Assembly (NCBI RefSeq): GCF_001293685.1
Contig: NZ_BCAG01000005.1
Location: 416,439 to 480,438 of the forward strand
Length of the DNA stretch: 64,000 bases
DNA from: Desulfatitalea tepidiphila
Lineage (GTDB): Bacteria; Desulfobacterota; Desulfobacteria; Desulfobacterales; Desulfosarcinaceae
Reading direction: 5' to 3'
In this document: piece by piece, positions 37,651-46,594 of the stretch
Layout of the letters: the number at the start of each line of letters is the position of its first letter
How positions within the stretch are numbered: position 1 is the stretch's first letter
Translations under genes and position numbers: made by a program
Notes under the pieces: generated by a model
Databases searched by the model: none
Told to the model about the DNA's origin: nothing
Seen by the model: only the letters and a program-made list of their open reading frames with translations

Positions 37651-39600
37651 TTACTTCAGGTTGTCCGGTCGAGGCGCTTCGTCACCGACCGAATAAAAAC
37701 GCATTTCCGTCTCGACCGTCGTGGTCTGCCCGTCCTGATACTGGAAGGTGGCCTGCACCTTTTTACGGCTGACATCTTGATCGTAAAGCGCGTCATAGAG
37801 CGCCTGGTACCGTTTTTTCACGAAGTCACGGCGAATCTTGCCGGTCTTGGTCAATTCGCCGTCATCCACATCGAGCAGCTTGTAGAGGATCGCAAAACGA
37901 CGGATCTTGAAATGGGGTTTCTCCGCGTTCGCATTGATGGAGAGGATCTCGTTGTAGATCAGCTCCGCCACCTCGGGTTTCTGGGACAGATCCATGAAGG
38001 TGGTAAAGGAGATGCGCCGGTCTTCGGCCCACTTGCCCACGATCACCGGATCGATATTGACCAGGGCCGCCACAAAATCCTGTTTATCCCCATAGATCAC
38101 GGCCTCTTTGATATAGGGGCTGAATTTGAGCTTGTTTTCCAGAAACATGGGGCTGAACATCTCTCCCGCGTGGTTGTGCATCACATCCGACAAACGATCG
38201 ATCACGACCAGATGCCCGTTTTCGTCTATAAAACCTGCATCGCCCGAGTGCAGCCAACCGCCTTCGAGCAACTCCTCGGTCTTTTCGGGCAACTTGAAGT
38301 ATCCGGCGCACACCGAAGCCGACCGCGAAAGAATCTCCCCCTCTTCCGAGATGCGGCACTCGGTGCCCGGCAAGGGTTTGCCCACCGTATCCGAACGGAT
38401 ATCGCCGTCGCGGTGCATGTAGGCGATGCCCGTAATTTCCGTCTGCCCGTAAATCTGCTTCAGGTTGACGCCGATGGCCTGGTAGAAGGTAAACAGCTGC
38501 GGGCCCAGGGCCGCCCCTCCGGTATAGGCCCGGCGCAACCGCAACAAGCCGAGCTGATTGATCAATGGATTGAACACCATGGTCTTGCCAAGCCAAGCCA
38601 GCACGGCGAGCTTGAACGGCATCTTACGTCCGCTCATTCGGTATTCGGCTGCCTCCTGGCCGATCTTGATGAAGTAATAGTAGCATTTGCGATTGAGCCA
38701 GTAGGATTCGTCGATCTTTAGCCAGATCTGGGAGCGGATGGTTTCATAAATACGCGGCGCACCAAACATGAAATGCGGCCCGATCTCCTTGAGATCGGAC
38801 ATGATCGTCTCCACCGATTCGGGGAAATTGATGGAAATGCCGGTGGCCAGGGCCACACCGAAGGAGTTCATCTGTTCGCCGATCCAGGCAAACGGCAGAA
38901 ACGACACATATTCGTCATCGGCCTCCAACGGATCGGCCTTGGTGATCTGAACGCCCATGTTAATATAATTTCGATGGGTCATCATGGCGCCCTTGGGCAG
39001 ACCGGTGGTCCCCGAGGTGAGACACAGATGGCAGACATCGTCGGGCTTTCCCCGATCGATCATCTCGTCGAAACGTGCCTCGTTTTCTACGAGGGTTTCT
39101 TCCCCCAACCGGTAAAGATCGTCGATGAAAACGAACCAGTCGTCGTCGCGATAACCGCGCATGCCGCGGGGGTCCTCGTAGATGATCTTCCGGACATTGG
39201 GAATTTTCGATCGCACTTCGATCAGTTTGTCGACCTGCTCCTGGTCATCGCAGAAGACGTAGCAGACCTCCATGTAGGTGAGAATATCGGCGATCTCGTG
39301 CGGCAGGCTGCTCTGATAGATCCCCGCCGAAATCCCTCCCAGGGACTGGGCGCCGATGGCCACGACCAACATTTCAGGAATATTGTCGGTGATCAGGGCA
39401 ATGACTTCTCCCTTTTGCAAGCCGATTCGGGAAAGGCCCAAAGCCGCCTTTCGCACCAGTTCGTAGTATTGATGCCACGTCAGGCTGCGCCAAACCCCGA
39501 ATTCCTTCTCGCGCAACGCCACCCGGTCACCGGTCTGCGCCACCCGCCATCGCAGCAGTTGGGGGATGGTGTATGTCAACAAAACGTCCTGATCCGTCAT
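37651..39600 (-). CDS. Long-chain-type acyl-CoA synthetase within the liv operon
   Basis: 649 residues, AMP-binding family, longer than FadD because of insertions typical of the eukaryotic-like/FAA1 group. P-loop LCLTSGTTGLPKGAMMTHRN, A5 IYGQTEITG, A7 GWLHSGDAGFIDENGHL, A8 IDRLSDVMHNHAGEMFSP and A10 TKTGKIRRDFVKKRY are all intact. Activates a carboxylic acid to its CoA thioester. Embedded between livG and livH, so it probably acts on the imported substrate. Confidence 0.92.
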   Translation of the reverse strand: MTDQDVLLTYTIPQLLRWRVAQTGDRVALREKEFGVWRSLTWHQYYELVRKAALGLSRIGLQKGEVIALITDNIPEMLVVAIGAQSLGGISAGIYQSSLPHEIADILTYMEVCYVFCDDQEQVDKLIEVRSKIPNVRKIIYEDPRGMRGYRDDDWFVFIDDLYRLGEETLVENEARFDEMIDRGKPDDVCHLCLTSGTTGLPKGAMMTHRNYINMGVQITKADPLEADDEYVSFLPFAWIGEQMNSFGVALATGISINFPESVETIMSDLKEIGPHFMFGAPRIYETIRSQIWLKIDESYWLNRKCYYYFIKIGQEAAEYRMSGRKMPFKLAVLAWLGKTMVFNPLINQLGLLRLRRAYTGGAALGPQLFTFYQAIGVNLKQIYGQTEITGIAYMHRDGDIRSDTVGKPLPGTECRISEEGEILSRSASVCAGYFKLPEKTEELLEGGWLHSGDAGFIDENGHLVVIDRLSDVMHNHAGEMFSPMFLENKLKFSPYIKEAVIYGDKQDFVAALVNIDPVIVGKWAEDRRISFTTFMDLSQKPEVAELIYNEILSINANAEKPHFKIRRFAILYKLLDVDDGELTKTGKIRRDFVKKRYQALYDALYDQDVSRKKVQATFQYQDGQTTTVETEMRFYSVGDEAPRPDNLK

Positions 39601-39660
39601 ACGTACTCTTTTCTAAATCCTATTCTTGATGGCCATGTAAAAAGTCGCTGCCGGACGGCG

Positions 39661-39771
39661 CCGTAAAAGGTTCAAGATCAATGCGTGCGAAATTCCATGT
39701 CCTGAGGCGTATTTGTCATACGCCGCAAGGACGACGGGATGAGCGAAACGCAGATATTGGACTTTTTACGG
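39661..39771 (-). repeat. 111-bp MITE-like element, copy 2
   Basis: Inverted relative to copy 1 (17508-17618) and exactly the same length. Terminal repeats lie at 39661-39679 and 39753-39771. It fills most of the gap between livG and the ligase gene, ending 5 bp from the livG stop. It apparently interrupts the operon without separating its function. Confidence 0.75.
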
Positions 39772-39776
39772 TGTCG

Positions 39777-40538
39777 TCAATCTTCGCCAATGTATGCTTC
39801 CACCACCTTCGGGTCCCGGGCTACCTCTTCGGGTCGACCGGCACCGATCACCTCTCCGAAATCCAGCACGTAAATCTGGTCGGAAATATCCATGACCACC
39901 CCCAGATCATGCTCGACCAGCACCACCGTGGTATGTCGTTCTTTCTGGATATCGATCACGAAACGCACCATATCTTCCTTCTCTTCGATGTTCATGCCGG
40001 CCATGGGTTCGTCGAGCAGCAGCAGATCAGGCGCAAGGGTGAGTGCACGGGCCACCTCGATCCGCTTTTGAACGCCGTAACTCAAATTGCCGACCGGCTG
40101 TTTGCGGTAGGGTTCCAGCTCCATAAAATCAATGACGTCCTCCACGCGGGCCCTGTTTTCGGCCTCCAACTGGCTGGCTTTGCCCTTGTAGATCACGGCG
40201 TGCCAAAAGCTGTAACGCAGCTTGCGATGGCGGGCGAGCATCAGGTTGTCCAACACCGTCAATCCACCGAACAGCTCGATGTTCTGAAAGGCACGGGCGA
40301 TGCCCCAGCTGGACACCTGGTGGGGCGATGCATGGGTCAAGTTATATTCGCCGTATCGAATGGTGCCGCGGGTGGGATGGTAAAACCCGGAAATGCAGTT
40401 GAGCAGACTGGTCTTGCCCGCACCGTTGGGACCGATGATCGAGGTGATCAATCCCGGCTGGATGGAGAGGTTGACTTCGGTCAGCGCGTGCAGTCCGCCG
40501 AAGGTGAGGGTCACGTTGGAAACAGTCAGAGGGTTCAT
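39777..40538 (-). CDS. livG: Branched-chain amino acid-type ABC transporter ATPase LivG
   Basis: 253 residues from ATG 40538 (MNPLTVSNVTLTFGGLHAL); 40604 would add a non-conserved leader. Walker A IIGPNGAGKTSLLNCI, the LivG-type RAFQNIELFGGLTVLDNLML, signature LSYGVQKRIEVARAL (YG instead of GG), Walker B LLLLDEPMAGMN and His loop VLVEHDL. First gene of the liv operon. Confidence 0.93.
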   Translation of the reverse strand: MNPLTVSNVTLTFGGLHALTEVNLSIQPGLITSIIGPNGAGKTSLLNCISGFYHPTRGTIRYGEYNLTHASPHQVSSWGIARAFQNIELFGGLTVLDNLMLARHRKLRYSFWHAVIYKGKASQLEAENRARVEDVIDFMELEPYRKQPVGNLSYGVQKRIEVARALTLAPDLLLLDEPMAGMNIEEKEDMVRFVIDIQKERHTTVVLVEHDLGVVMDISDQIYVLDFGEVIGAGRPEEVARDPKVVEAYIGED

Positions 40539-40687
40539 AGATTGCCCGAGACAGTCATCAATTTTTAGGTTGTTTTTACTGGTGCGAACCGGCATTCGGA
40601 TCAATTGGACTGGTGACTGTATTAAAACGCAGGGCTTGAAACATTGTCAAGTTGATAAAACAGCGGCAAAATAGTGGGCTTTTCCCG

Positions 40688-42277
40688 CTACTCGTCCATG
40701 GTCAGCAAGTGGGAGCGCAGGTTTACGGCGGTGCCGGCGAGCTTCAATTTCTTGCGGATATTGTGGCGGTGGTACAAAACCGTGTTTTTGGAAATGAACA
40801 TCACCCCGGAGATTTCCTTGTTGGTCTTGCCCTCCTTGATCAGGTTGGCGATGCGGATCTCGGCCGGCGTCAGGCCTGCCATGCGGGCCGACAGCCGCTG
40901 CACGAACGGCGACACGATGTGGTTCAGATTGGACTCCAGGATGCGCATCAGGGTCTGCTGACGGGTACTCAGTCGGGTCTGCTGGATCTGTTCCAGATAG
41001 GGCAGCACCAGCTCCTTGACGTTGTTCATCACATTGTTGCCCAGCTCGTCCCTGTCTTCACTGCGTTGCTTGAGCAACACCCTCAGAGCCGTGTTGACCT
41101 CTTCCAGATGCTGGGATTGGGCCTGCAGATCGACCTCGCGCCGGCGCAAGGCCTTTTCGGCCCGCTTGCGATCTTCGACTTCCCGGCCCAGCTGCGCGTT
41201 GGCCAGGTTCAGCTCCCCGGTGCGCTCCTGCACCAGGGCTTCGAGCTGGTCCTGGTAATTGCGAAGTGCCCGTTCGGCCCTTTTGCGGTCGGATATGTCC
41301 CGCAGCGTGACGATATTGCCCACGTGATTGCCCGAATCGTCCATGTACAGGCAGGAACTGATTTGCACGTCGAGTATGCGGCCATCCTTGGTCATGCGCT
41401 GGGTCTCGAACAGCTTGATCGTCTGGCCGTGGAGCATGGCATCGATTGCGGCCCGCGTCTCGGGCCATGCCTCGGGGGGCACGAAATCGATCCGCTCCCC
41501 GAGTATCTCCTGGCGCGACATGCCGAACGTCTGCTCGAATGCCGGATTCACATAGGTGGCGGTCCCCTTCATGTTGTACACCACGATGGGATCGGGGGAG
41601 GATTCGAGGAAATTGCGGTAGCGCTGCTCGCTCTCCCGAATGCGCGCCTCTGCCTTTTGCCGCTCGCCCAGCTCGCGGCGCACCTCCATATAGAGCTCGG
41701 CCTTTTCAAGGGCCAGCAATGCCAATGCGGCAAAACGCTCGAGAAGCTGGACAGCTTCCGCGTCGAAGCGACGGTCCGGCGCCACATGGCCCAACCCGAT
41801 GACACCGCGCACCCGCTTGTCGAACTTGAGCGGGATGCCCACCACGCAATGCAACCGGTCCAGCGAGTCATCAGGCAGACGATCGGACCAGCGCTGGTAA
41901 TCATCCACTACCAGGGGACGCCCCGACTGCCATACCTTGCCGCCCAACCCCTCCCCGCAATGCACCCTGCGCCCCAACTGGCCGCTGAAAAACCCCATGC
42001 CGACCTGCATATCCATGTATTCGTCGTCGGGCTCGCGAAGATAAAAAAAACCATGCCGGGTGCCGGCCAGGGCCACGGCGCGCTCGAGAATGGTCTGGAG
42101 CAGTTCCTGGGGATCGAGCTTGTCGATCAATCCCAACGCTGTTTCGTGCAGCGCCTTTAAATATTCATTGTGGCGCTGGACCGCCCCCTCGGCCGCGATC
42201 AGCCGCTCGGATTGCGCCTTGAGCGCCTCCATCTCGCGCGTCAGGCGGTCATATGGGGTTTGTTCAACCAAGGTCAC
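40688..42277 (-). CDS. GAF-PAS protein with LuxR-type HTH
   Basis: About 529 residues from GTG 42277; TTG 42271 or ATG 42232 are also possible. A coiled-coil start, GAF domain at about 60-185, PAS at about 200-325 (ILDVQISSCLYMDDSGNHVG with PAC), another coiled coil and a C-terminal LuxR HTH (LTPAEIRIANLIKEGKTNKEISGVMFISKNTVLYHRHNIRKKL). A cytosolic one-component sensor-regulator; no receiver or kinase domain. Starts 12 bp after the LOG gene, and precedes the liv operon, which it may control (inference). Confidence 0.85.
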   Translation of the reverse strand: MTLVEQTPYDRLTREMEALKAQSERLIAAEGAVQRHNEYLKALHETALGLIDKLDPQELLQTILERAVALAGTRHGFFYLREPDDEYMDMQVGMGFFSGQLGRRVHCGEGLGGKVWQSGRPLVVDDYQRWSDRLPDDSLDRLHCVVGIPLKFDKRVRGVIGLGHVAPDRRFDAEAVQLLERFAALALLALEKAELYMEVRRELGERQKAEARIRESEQRYRNFLESSPDPIVVYNMKGTATYVNPAFEQTFGMSRQEILGERIDFVPPEAWPETRAAIDAMLHGQTIKLFETQRMTKDGRILDVQISSCLYMDDSGNHVGNIVTLRDISDRKRAERALRNYQDQLEALVQERTGELNLANAQLGREVEDRKRAEKALRRREVDLQAQSQHLEEVNTALRVLLKQRSEDRDELGNNVMNNVKELVLPYLEQIQQTRLSTRQQTLMRILESNLNHIVSPFVQRLSARMAGLTPAEIRIANLIKEGKTNKEISGVMFISKNTVLYHRHNIRKKLKLAGTAVNLRSHLLTMDE

Positions 42278-42288
42278 TCCATCCCTGT

Positions 42289-42939
42289 TTATATCACCAC
42301 GACCCGTTTTACCGCAGCCACCACCTCTTCCGGATCGTCGAGAAGCTGAACGATATTCATGTCCTCGGGCGAAATCTTGCCCGTATCCCTTAATCGCGAC
42401 CGGATCCAATCGAGCAACCCGGACCAGTAGTCGCTGCCCACCAGGATCACCGGAAATGGTTTGATCCGCCGGGTCTGAATCAGGGTCATCACCTCGAACA
42501 CCTCGTCCAGGGTGCCCAACCCTCCCGGCATGGCCACATAGGCAAAAGCATACTTCATAAACATCACTTTGCGGATGAAAAAATATTTAAATTCGAGCTG
42601 GATATCGGCATAGGGGTTCGGGGCCTGCTCGAAAGGCAGCTTGATGTTCATCCCCACCGACGGGCCGCCGGCCTTGGCAGCCCCTTTGTTGGCCGCCTCC
42701 ATGACACCGCCGCCGCCGCCGGTGATCACCGCAAACTTGTTTTTCACAAACAGCTCGGCGATGCGCTCGGCCTTCTGGTAAACCGGATCGGTGGGCGGAA
42801 TCCGCGCCGATCCGAAAATGCTCACCGCCGGACCCAGTTCGTAGAGGCTTTCCACGCCCTCGACAAACTCCCCCATGATGCGAAACAGGCGCCACGACTC
42901 ACTCAGCTTCAAATCGTCGATCAAAAATTGCTTTTCCAT
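42289..42939 (-). CDS. LOG family protein (TIGR00730)
   Basis: 216 residues from ATG 42939 with AGGAG upstream. Rossmann-like LOG fold: VSIFGSARIPPTDPVY, ITGGGGGVMEAANKGA and the catalytic motif MPGGLGTLDEVFEVM. LOG proteins are cytokinin-riboside phosphoribohydrolases or nucleotide N-glycosidases; the bacterial role is mostly nucleotide turnover. Divergent from ptsH. The gene upstream of the PAS/LuxR regulator, probably cotranscribed with it. Confidence 0.92.
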   Translation of the reverse strand: MEKQFLIDDLKLSESWRLFRIMGEFVEGVESLYELGPAVSIFGSARIPPTDPVYQKAERIAELFVKNKFAVITGGGGGVMEAANKGAAKAGGPSVGMNIKLPFEQAPNPYADIQLEFKYFFIRKVMFMKYAFAYVAMPGGLGTLDEVFEVMTLIQTRRIKPFPVILVGSDYWSGLLDWIRSRLRDTGKISPEDMNIVQLLDDPEEVVAAVKRVVVI

Positions 42940-42998
42940 AAGTCTCCTGTCATTATACACTATCTTGGACCAAACCGCTCCGGATTGAAATAAACTGT

Positions 42999-43027
42999 TT
43001 CTTATCAATATATTATAACATTGTCAA
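42999..43027 (-). promoter_or_regulatory. Promoter for the LOG gene
   Basis: Minus strand TTGACA (43027-43022), 17-bp spacer, TAAGAA (43004-42999). The spacer is unusually AT-rich and holds a TATAAT. Confidence 0.5.
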
Positions 43028-43037
43028 CCAAACCCCG

Positions 43038-43066
43038 TTGACACCTCAGAACGATAATGGTACTAA
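43038..43066 (+). promoter_or_regulatory. Promoter for ptsH-ptsI
   Basis: TTGACA (43038-43043), 17-bp spacer, TACTAA (43061-43066). Back-to-back with the LOG promoter; the two -35 boxes are 10 bp apart, so they may compete. Confidence 0.45.
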
Positions 43067-43147
43067 AATCAGCTTTATTTAAAATGATAGCCGCCTTTCC
43101 ATCTCGTCCATCACGATCCCCGATGGCTATCCTTTTGGCAAACTCAA

Positions 43148-43429
43148 ATGGCAAACAGCGATCAATTGCTCTACCGGGACCTGAAAATCGTCAACGAATT
43201 GGGACTGCACGCCCGGTCGGCCGCCAAACTTGCCAAAACGGCTCAGCAAGCCGTTGACGGTGTATGGCTGCAAACCAGTCAGGACGAGGTGGACGCCAAA
43301 CAGATCATCGATATTCTGACACTGGGCGCCGGCCAGGGTGATCGGGTGCGGGTGCGGATCGATGACCCGGCGGATCAGCAAATTCTGGATCGCATCGTCG
43401 AGTTGTTTAATACGGGCTTTGGAGAATAA
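43148..43429 (+). CDS. Phosphocarrier protein HPr
   Basis: 93 residues. Active His21 in NELGLHARSAAKLAK. At the regulatory Ser46 position the sequence is AKQIIDILTL, i.e. Gln instead of Ser, so HPr-kinase control is unlikely. Carries phosphate from enzyme I (next gene, 7 bp away) to EIIA proteins such as the one at 1.2-1.8 kb. With no sugar EII genes here, a regulatory PTS is suggested. Confidence 0.93.
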   Translation: MANSDQLLYRDLKIVNELGLHARSAAKLAKTAQQAVDGVWLQTSQDEVDAKQIIDILTLGAGQGDRVRVRIDDPADQQILDRIVELFNTGFGE

Positions 43430-43436
43430 GCAAGAC

Positions 43437-45212
43437 ATGCCGGAAAAAGAGCCACAAGAGATCATGTTGCGGGGGATCGGCGGATCCCCGGGCATTTGTA
43501 TCGGCAAAGCCTACCTGGTCGACAAAGAGGGCGTGGACGTCATGCCCAAGTACAGCGTCAGCGGCAAGCAGTTGGAAGCGGAGAAAAAACGCTTCAAAGC
43601 CGCCGTCAAAAAAGCCGTCGACGAACTGCACCACATCATCAACGATACCCCGGAAGAGCTGCGCGAAAACGCCAAGATACTGGAAACCCACGCGGTGCTG
43701 CTCAAAGACAAGATGCTCTACGGCCGCACCATCGAAACCATCGAACAGGAGCAGATCAACGCCGAATGGGCCCTGCGTAAGGTGGTCATGTCGATCAAAC
43801 CCCTCTTCGAAGGCATGGGTGACGCCTACCTGCGCGACCGCGCCGAAGATGTGGCCAACGTCTCGGACCGAATCTTCAAACACCTCACCGGCGCAGGATG
43901 CGTCGACATCGGCAGCATCAACAAACGGGTCATCCTGGTGGCCCGCGACCTGTCGCCGGCCGAAACCAGCCAGATCCAGCTCGAGCGGGTCATGGGCTTT
44001 GTCACCGACAGCGGCGGCCGGGCCTCCCACACCAGCATCATCGCCCGCAGCCTGGAAATACCGGCCGTGCTCGGCCTCGACCGCGCCACCAGCATTATTC
44101 AAAACGACGACATCATCGTCGTGGACGGCACTTCCGGCACCGTGGTCGTCAATCCCAGCGAGGAGACCCTGGCCGAAGCCGAAACCCGGAAAAGCCAATT
44201 CGAGGCGCGCCGCGCCCTCTACGCCCGCAGCGGCCACCTGCCGGCCAAAACCAAGGACGGCCTGGAGATGGCCGTCATGGGCAACATCGAACTGCCCGAA
44301 GAGGTGGTGGCCGTGCGCGATCGAGGCGGAGACGGCATCGGCCTGTACCGCACAGAATTTCAATACCTGGCGCGCAGCAGCTTTCCCACCGAGGATGAGC
44401 TGTTCGAAAATTACAAAGACGTGGTCGAGGTGATCCCCGACAAACCGGTCACCATCCGCACCCTGGACATCAACGGCGACAAGGCCGTGGCCTACACCGC
44501 CGAGCAGGAGGAGAACCCGGTCCTCGGTTTACGGGCCATCCGCTATTGTCTGAAAAAACCCAACGTGTTCCTCACCCAGCTGCGCGCCATCCTGCGCGCG
44601 GCCCACTACGGCCAGGTGCGCATCCTGCTGCCCCTCATCTCCCAGATTGAGGAAATCATCGAGACCAAAAAGCTGTTGGCGCAAGCCGCCAGGTCGTTAA
44701 AAAAAGATGGCCTGCCCCACCAGGATCGTATTCCCGTCGGTGTCATGATCGAGGTGCCCTCGGCCGCCATCATGGCCGATGCCATCGCCAAAGAGGTCGA
44801 CTTTTTCAGCATCGGCACCAACGACCTGATCCAGTACACCATGGCCATCGACCGCGGCAACCGCAACGTGGCCTATCTGTACAACCCGATCACGCCGGCC
44901 GTGCTGCGCCTGATCAAACACATTACCGAAGCGGCCCAGCACAACCACATCCCCGTCTTCATGTGCGGCGAAATGGCGGGCGAGAGCATCTACGCCCCGA
45001 TTCTCGTGGGAATGGGCGTCAATGAACTGAGCACCAACCCCCAGGCCATTCCGGTCGTCAAAAACGCCATCCGCATGCTGAACGTCGAACAGGCCAGAAA
45101 GTTCGTGGACGAACTGCTGAAACTGACCACCACCGACCAGATCGAACGGCTGATGGATAGCACCTACGGCAGCCTGCTGAACAACGGCAATCACATGAAA
45201 TGGGAGCGATAG
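43437..45212 (+). CDS. ptsI: Phosphoenolpyruvate-protein phosphotransferase (enzyme I)
   Basis: 591 residues from ATG 43437. N-terminal HPr-binding/phospho-His domain with His198 in SGGRASHTSIIARSLEIP; C-terminal PEP-binding barrel with GIGLYRTEFQYL, ILLPLISQIEEI, IEVPSAAIMADAIA, FFSIGTNDLIQYTMAIDR and FMCGEMAG. Full family length. Lacks the GAF domain of PtsP, so it is the standard form. SmpB starts 3 bp later, so the transcript probably continues. Confidence 0.95.
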   Translation: MPEKEPQEIMLRGIGGSPGICIGKAYLVDKEGVDVMPKYSVSGKQLEAEKKRFKAAVKKAVDELHHIINDTPEELRENAKILETHAVLLKDKMLYGRTIETIEQEQINAEWALRKVVMSIKPLFEGMGDAYLRDRAEDVANVSDRIFKHLTGAGCVDIGSINKRVILVARDLSPAETSQIQLERVMGFVTDSGGRASHTSIIARSLEIPAVLGLDRATSIIQNDDIIVVDGTSGTVVVNPSEETLAEAETRKSQFEARRALYARSGHLPAKTKDGLEMAVMGNIELPEEVVAVRDRGGDGIGLYRTEFQYLARSSFPTEDELFENYKDVVEVIPDKPVTIRTLDINGDKAVAYTAEQEENPVLGLRAIRYCLKKPNVFLTQLRAILRAAHYGQVRILLPLISQIEEIIETKKLLAQAARSLKKDGLPHQDRIPVGVMIEVPSAAIMADAIAKEVDFFSIGTNDLIQYTMAIDRGNRNVAYLYNPITPAVLRLIKHITEAAQHNHIPVFMCGEMAGESIYAPILVGMGVNELSTNPQAIPVVKNAIRMLNVEQARKFVDELLKLTTTDQIERLMDSTYGSLLNNGNHMKWER

Positions 45213-45215
45213 CCC

Positions 45216-45677
45216 GTGGCAAAAGATCACATCAAAATCATCGCCGAAAACCGTAAAGCCCGCCACGAGTACTTTATCGAAGACCGCTTCGAGGCCGGCA
45301 TGGTCCTCAAGGGCACCGAAGTCAAGTCCTTGCGCCAGGGCCGCGCCAACCTCAAGGATTCCTACGCCCGCATCAAAAAAGGGGAAGTTTACATCCACCA
45401 GCTGCACATCAGCCCCTACCCGTTCGCCTACTACGACAACCACGACCCCCTGCGCGTGCGCAAGCTGCTCATGCACAAACACGAAATCAAACAGCTCTAC
45501 GGCAAAATCAACGAACGCGGTCACACCCTGGTGCCCCTGCGCCTCTATTTCCGCGACGGCAAGGTCAAACTCGAGCTGGCCCTGGCCAAAGGCAAGCACC
45601 AACACGACAAACGCGACACCATCCGCCGCCGCGACGAACAACGCGACCTGGAACGCCAGCGCAAGGATTACAAATAG
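45216..45677 (+). CDS. smpB: SsrA-binding protein SmpB
   Basis: 153 residues from GTG 45216. Core motifs: IAENRKARHEYFIEDRFEAGMVLKGTEVKSLR and the basic C-terminal tail KGKHQHDKRDTIRRRDEQRD. Binds tmRNA and directs it to stalled ribosomes; tmRNA itself is encoded 145 bp downstream. Confidence 0.96.
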   Translation: MAKDHIKIIAENRKARHEYFIEDRFEAGMVLKGTEVKSLRQGRANLKDSYARIKKGEVYIHQLHISPYPFAYYDNHDPLRVRKLLMHKHEIKQLYGKINERGHTLVPLRLYFRDGKVKLELALAKGKHQHDKRDTIRRRDEQRDLERQRKDYK

Positions 45678-45733
45678 GCCCTGATGGCTCAGGATCGGCC
45701 TTGCAGACATATGGCCGAATCCAAACAATCGCA

Positions 45734-45762
45734 TTGACAAACGCGCCCGGCATCATTAATTT
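45734..45762 (+). promoter_or_regulatory. ssrA promoter
   Basis: TTGACA (45734-45739), 17-bp spacer, TAATTT (45757-45762). About 60 bp before the mature tmRNA 5' end, which leaves room for the 5' leader removed by RNase P. Confidence 0.6.
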
Positions 45763-45821
45763 AGTGCGTTCGATCGCTCTCTGACATACGTCAGCACACC
45801 CCGCCGTTCAACCAACCCATT

Positions 45822-46175
45822 GGGGGCGAAACGGCTTCGACGGGGGCAAAGAAGTGCTGGTTGCATACCGAGTGCTCATCGGCTCGTAAACTCGATGGGA
45901 ACTAAATATAATCGCAGACGATTATAACTACGCCGTAGCTGCTTAGTCAGCTGCCGTCCTGCCGTTTCACTCCTGCGGATTCGGTGAGGGCGTCGACTAG
46001 CGGGATCAGTTCATGTTGAATGCCTGTTACGACATGGATGAAATTTTAGCAGGCTAGCGGTTCCAGCCTTTGGCCCGATGGAGCCTTGAATCGCGAAACT
46101 AAACACCGGGACATGTATGTAGACGCCAGTGCGGAATGTTCTCGGACGCGGGTTCGACTCCCGCCGCCTCCACCA
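45822..46175 (+). ncRNA. ssrA: Transfer-messenger RNA (tmRNA)
   Basis: 5' GGGGGCGAAACGGCTTCGAC and 3' GGTTCGACTCCCGCCGCCTC-CACCA. The acceptor stem pairs GGGGGCG with CGCCTCC; the T arm and encoded CCA are present. The tag frame at 45914-45946 reads A-D-D-Y-N-Y-A-V-A-A-stop, ending with the protease-recognised AVAA. Rescues stalled ribosomes with SmpB. One-piece form. Confidence 0.97.
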
Positions 46176-46187
46176 TTTAGAAAAGAC

Positions 46188-46236
46188 AAACCCGTCTCTC
46201 TGGGGTCATTCTCCGGGGTGACGGGTTTTCTTTTTT
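46188..46236 (+). terminator. ssrA terminator
   Basis: AAACCCGTC (46188-46196)/GACGGGTTT (46220-46228) stem with an inner hairpin, followed by a T-rich tract (TTTTCTTTTTT). Confidence 0.8.
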
Positions 46237-46540
46237 CCCTTGTTTCTAAAGGGTTTGCGCCCGTTTCACATCTTTCCAAAGCACCTCTTAGCACCATCGA
46301 TTCTCCCCATCTTCCAGCCTTTCTTTCTCTGTTTGGCCCCTGATTCTCTGTTTTCTCCGGACCAAGTCCGAAGCTCGTCCGGAAAGCTACATCCTTGATT
46401 GATATGGGTTTGCGGCTGATTGCCATTTTGGGCGGTTGTCTTATGTCATCGTTCGATGCCGCAACCGGACGTTTTTTTCGAAATCGCCCGCCTCGGCCAT
46501 GAAAAGAAGCGCGGTCAACTCCGGCTTCCTGCCCCCTAAA

Positions 46541-46568
46541 GAAGAAAAGCCGACGTTGGTGGTCGGCT
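46541..46568 (-). terminator. Terminator of the recombinase operon
   Basis: On the minus strand AGCCGAC-CACCAAC-GTCGGCT followed by TTTCTTC. Lies 27 bp after the stop of the HTH gene. Confidence 0.75.
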
Positions 46569-46594
46569 CTCTGGGGCGGTCTCCGGTCCGGTCG

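Larger units (their letters stand above)
46176..46594. other. Junction between ssrA and the mobile element
   Basis: 419 bp without a gene. Starts with the ssrA terminator and ends with the terminator of the leftward recombinase operon. The left attachment site of the element probably lies here, but it cannot be defined without the right end. Confidence 0.4.

Noticed and set aside
43407..45740. Long antisense frames over ptsI and smpB
   Set aside because: Val/Gly/Asp-rich shadows; the plus-strand genes have complete motifs.
46046..46426. Minus-strand 126-codon open frame containing GGGGSRTRVREHSALASTYM
   Set aside because: It is antisense to the tmRNA 3' end. This peptide is a well-known spurious product of reading through ssrA.
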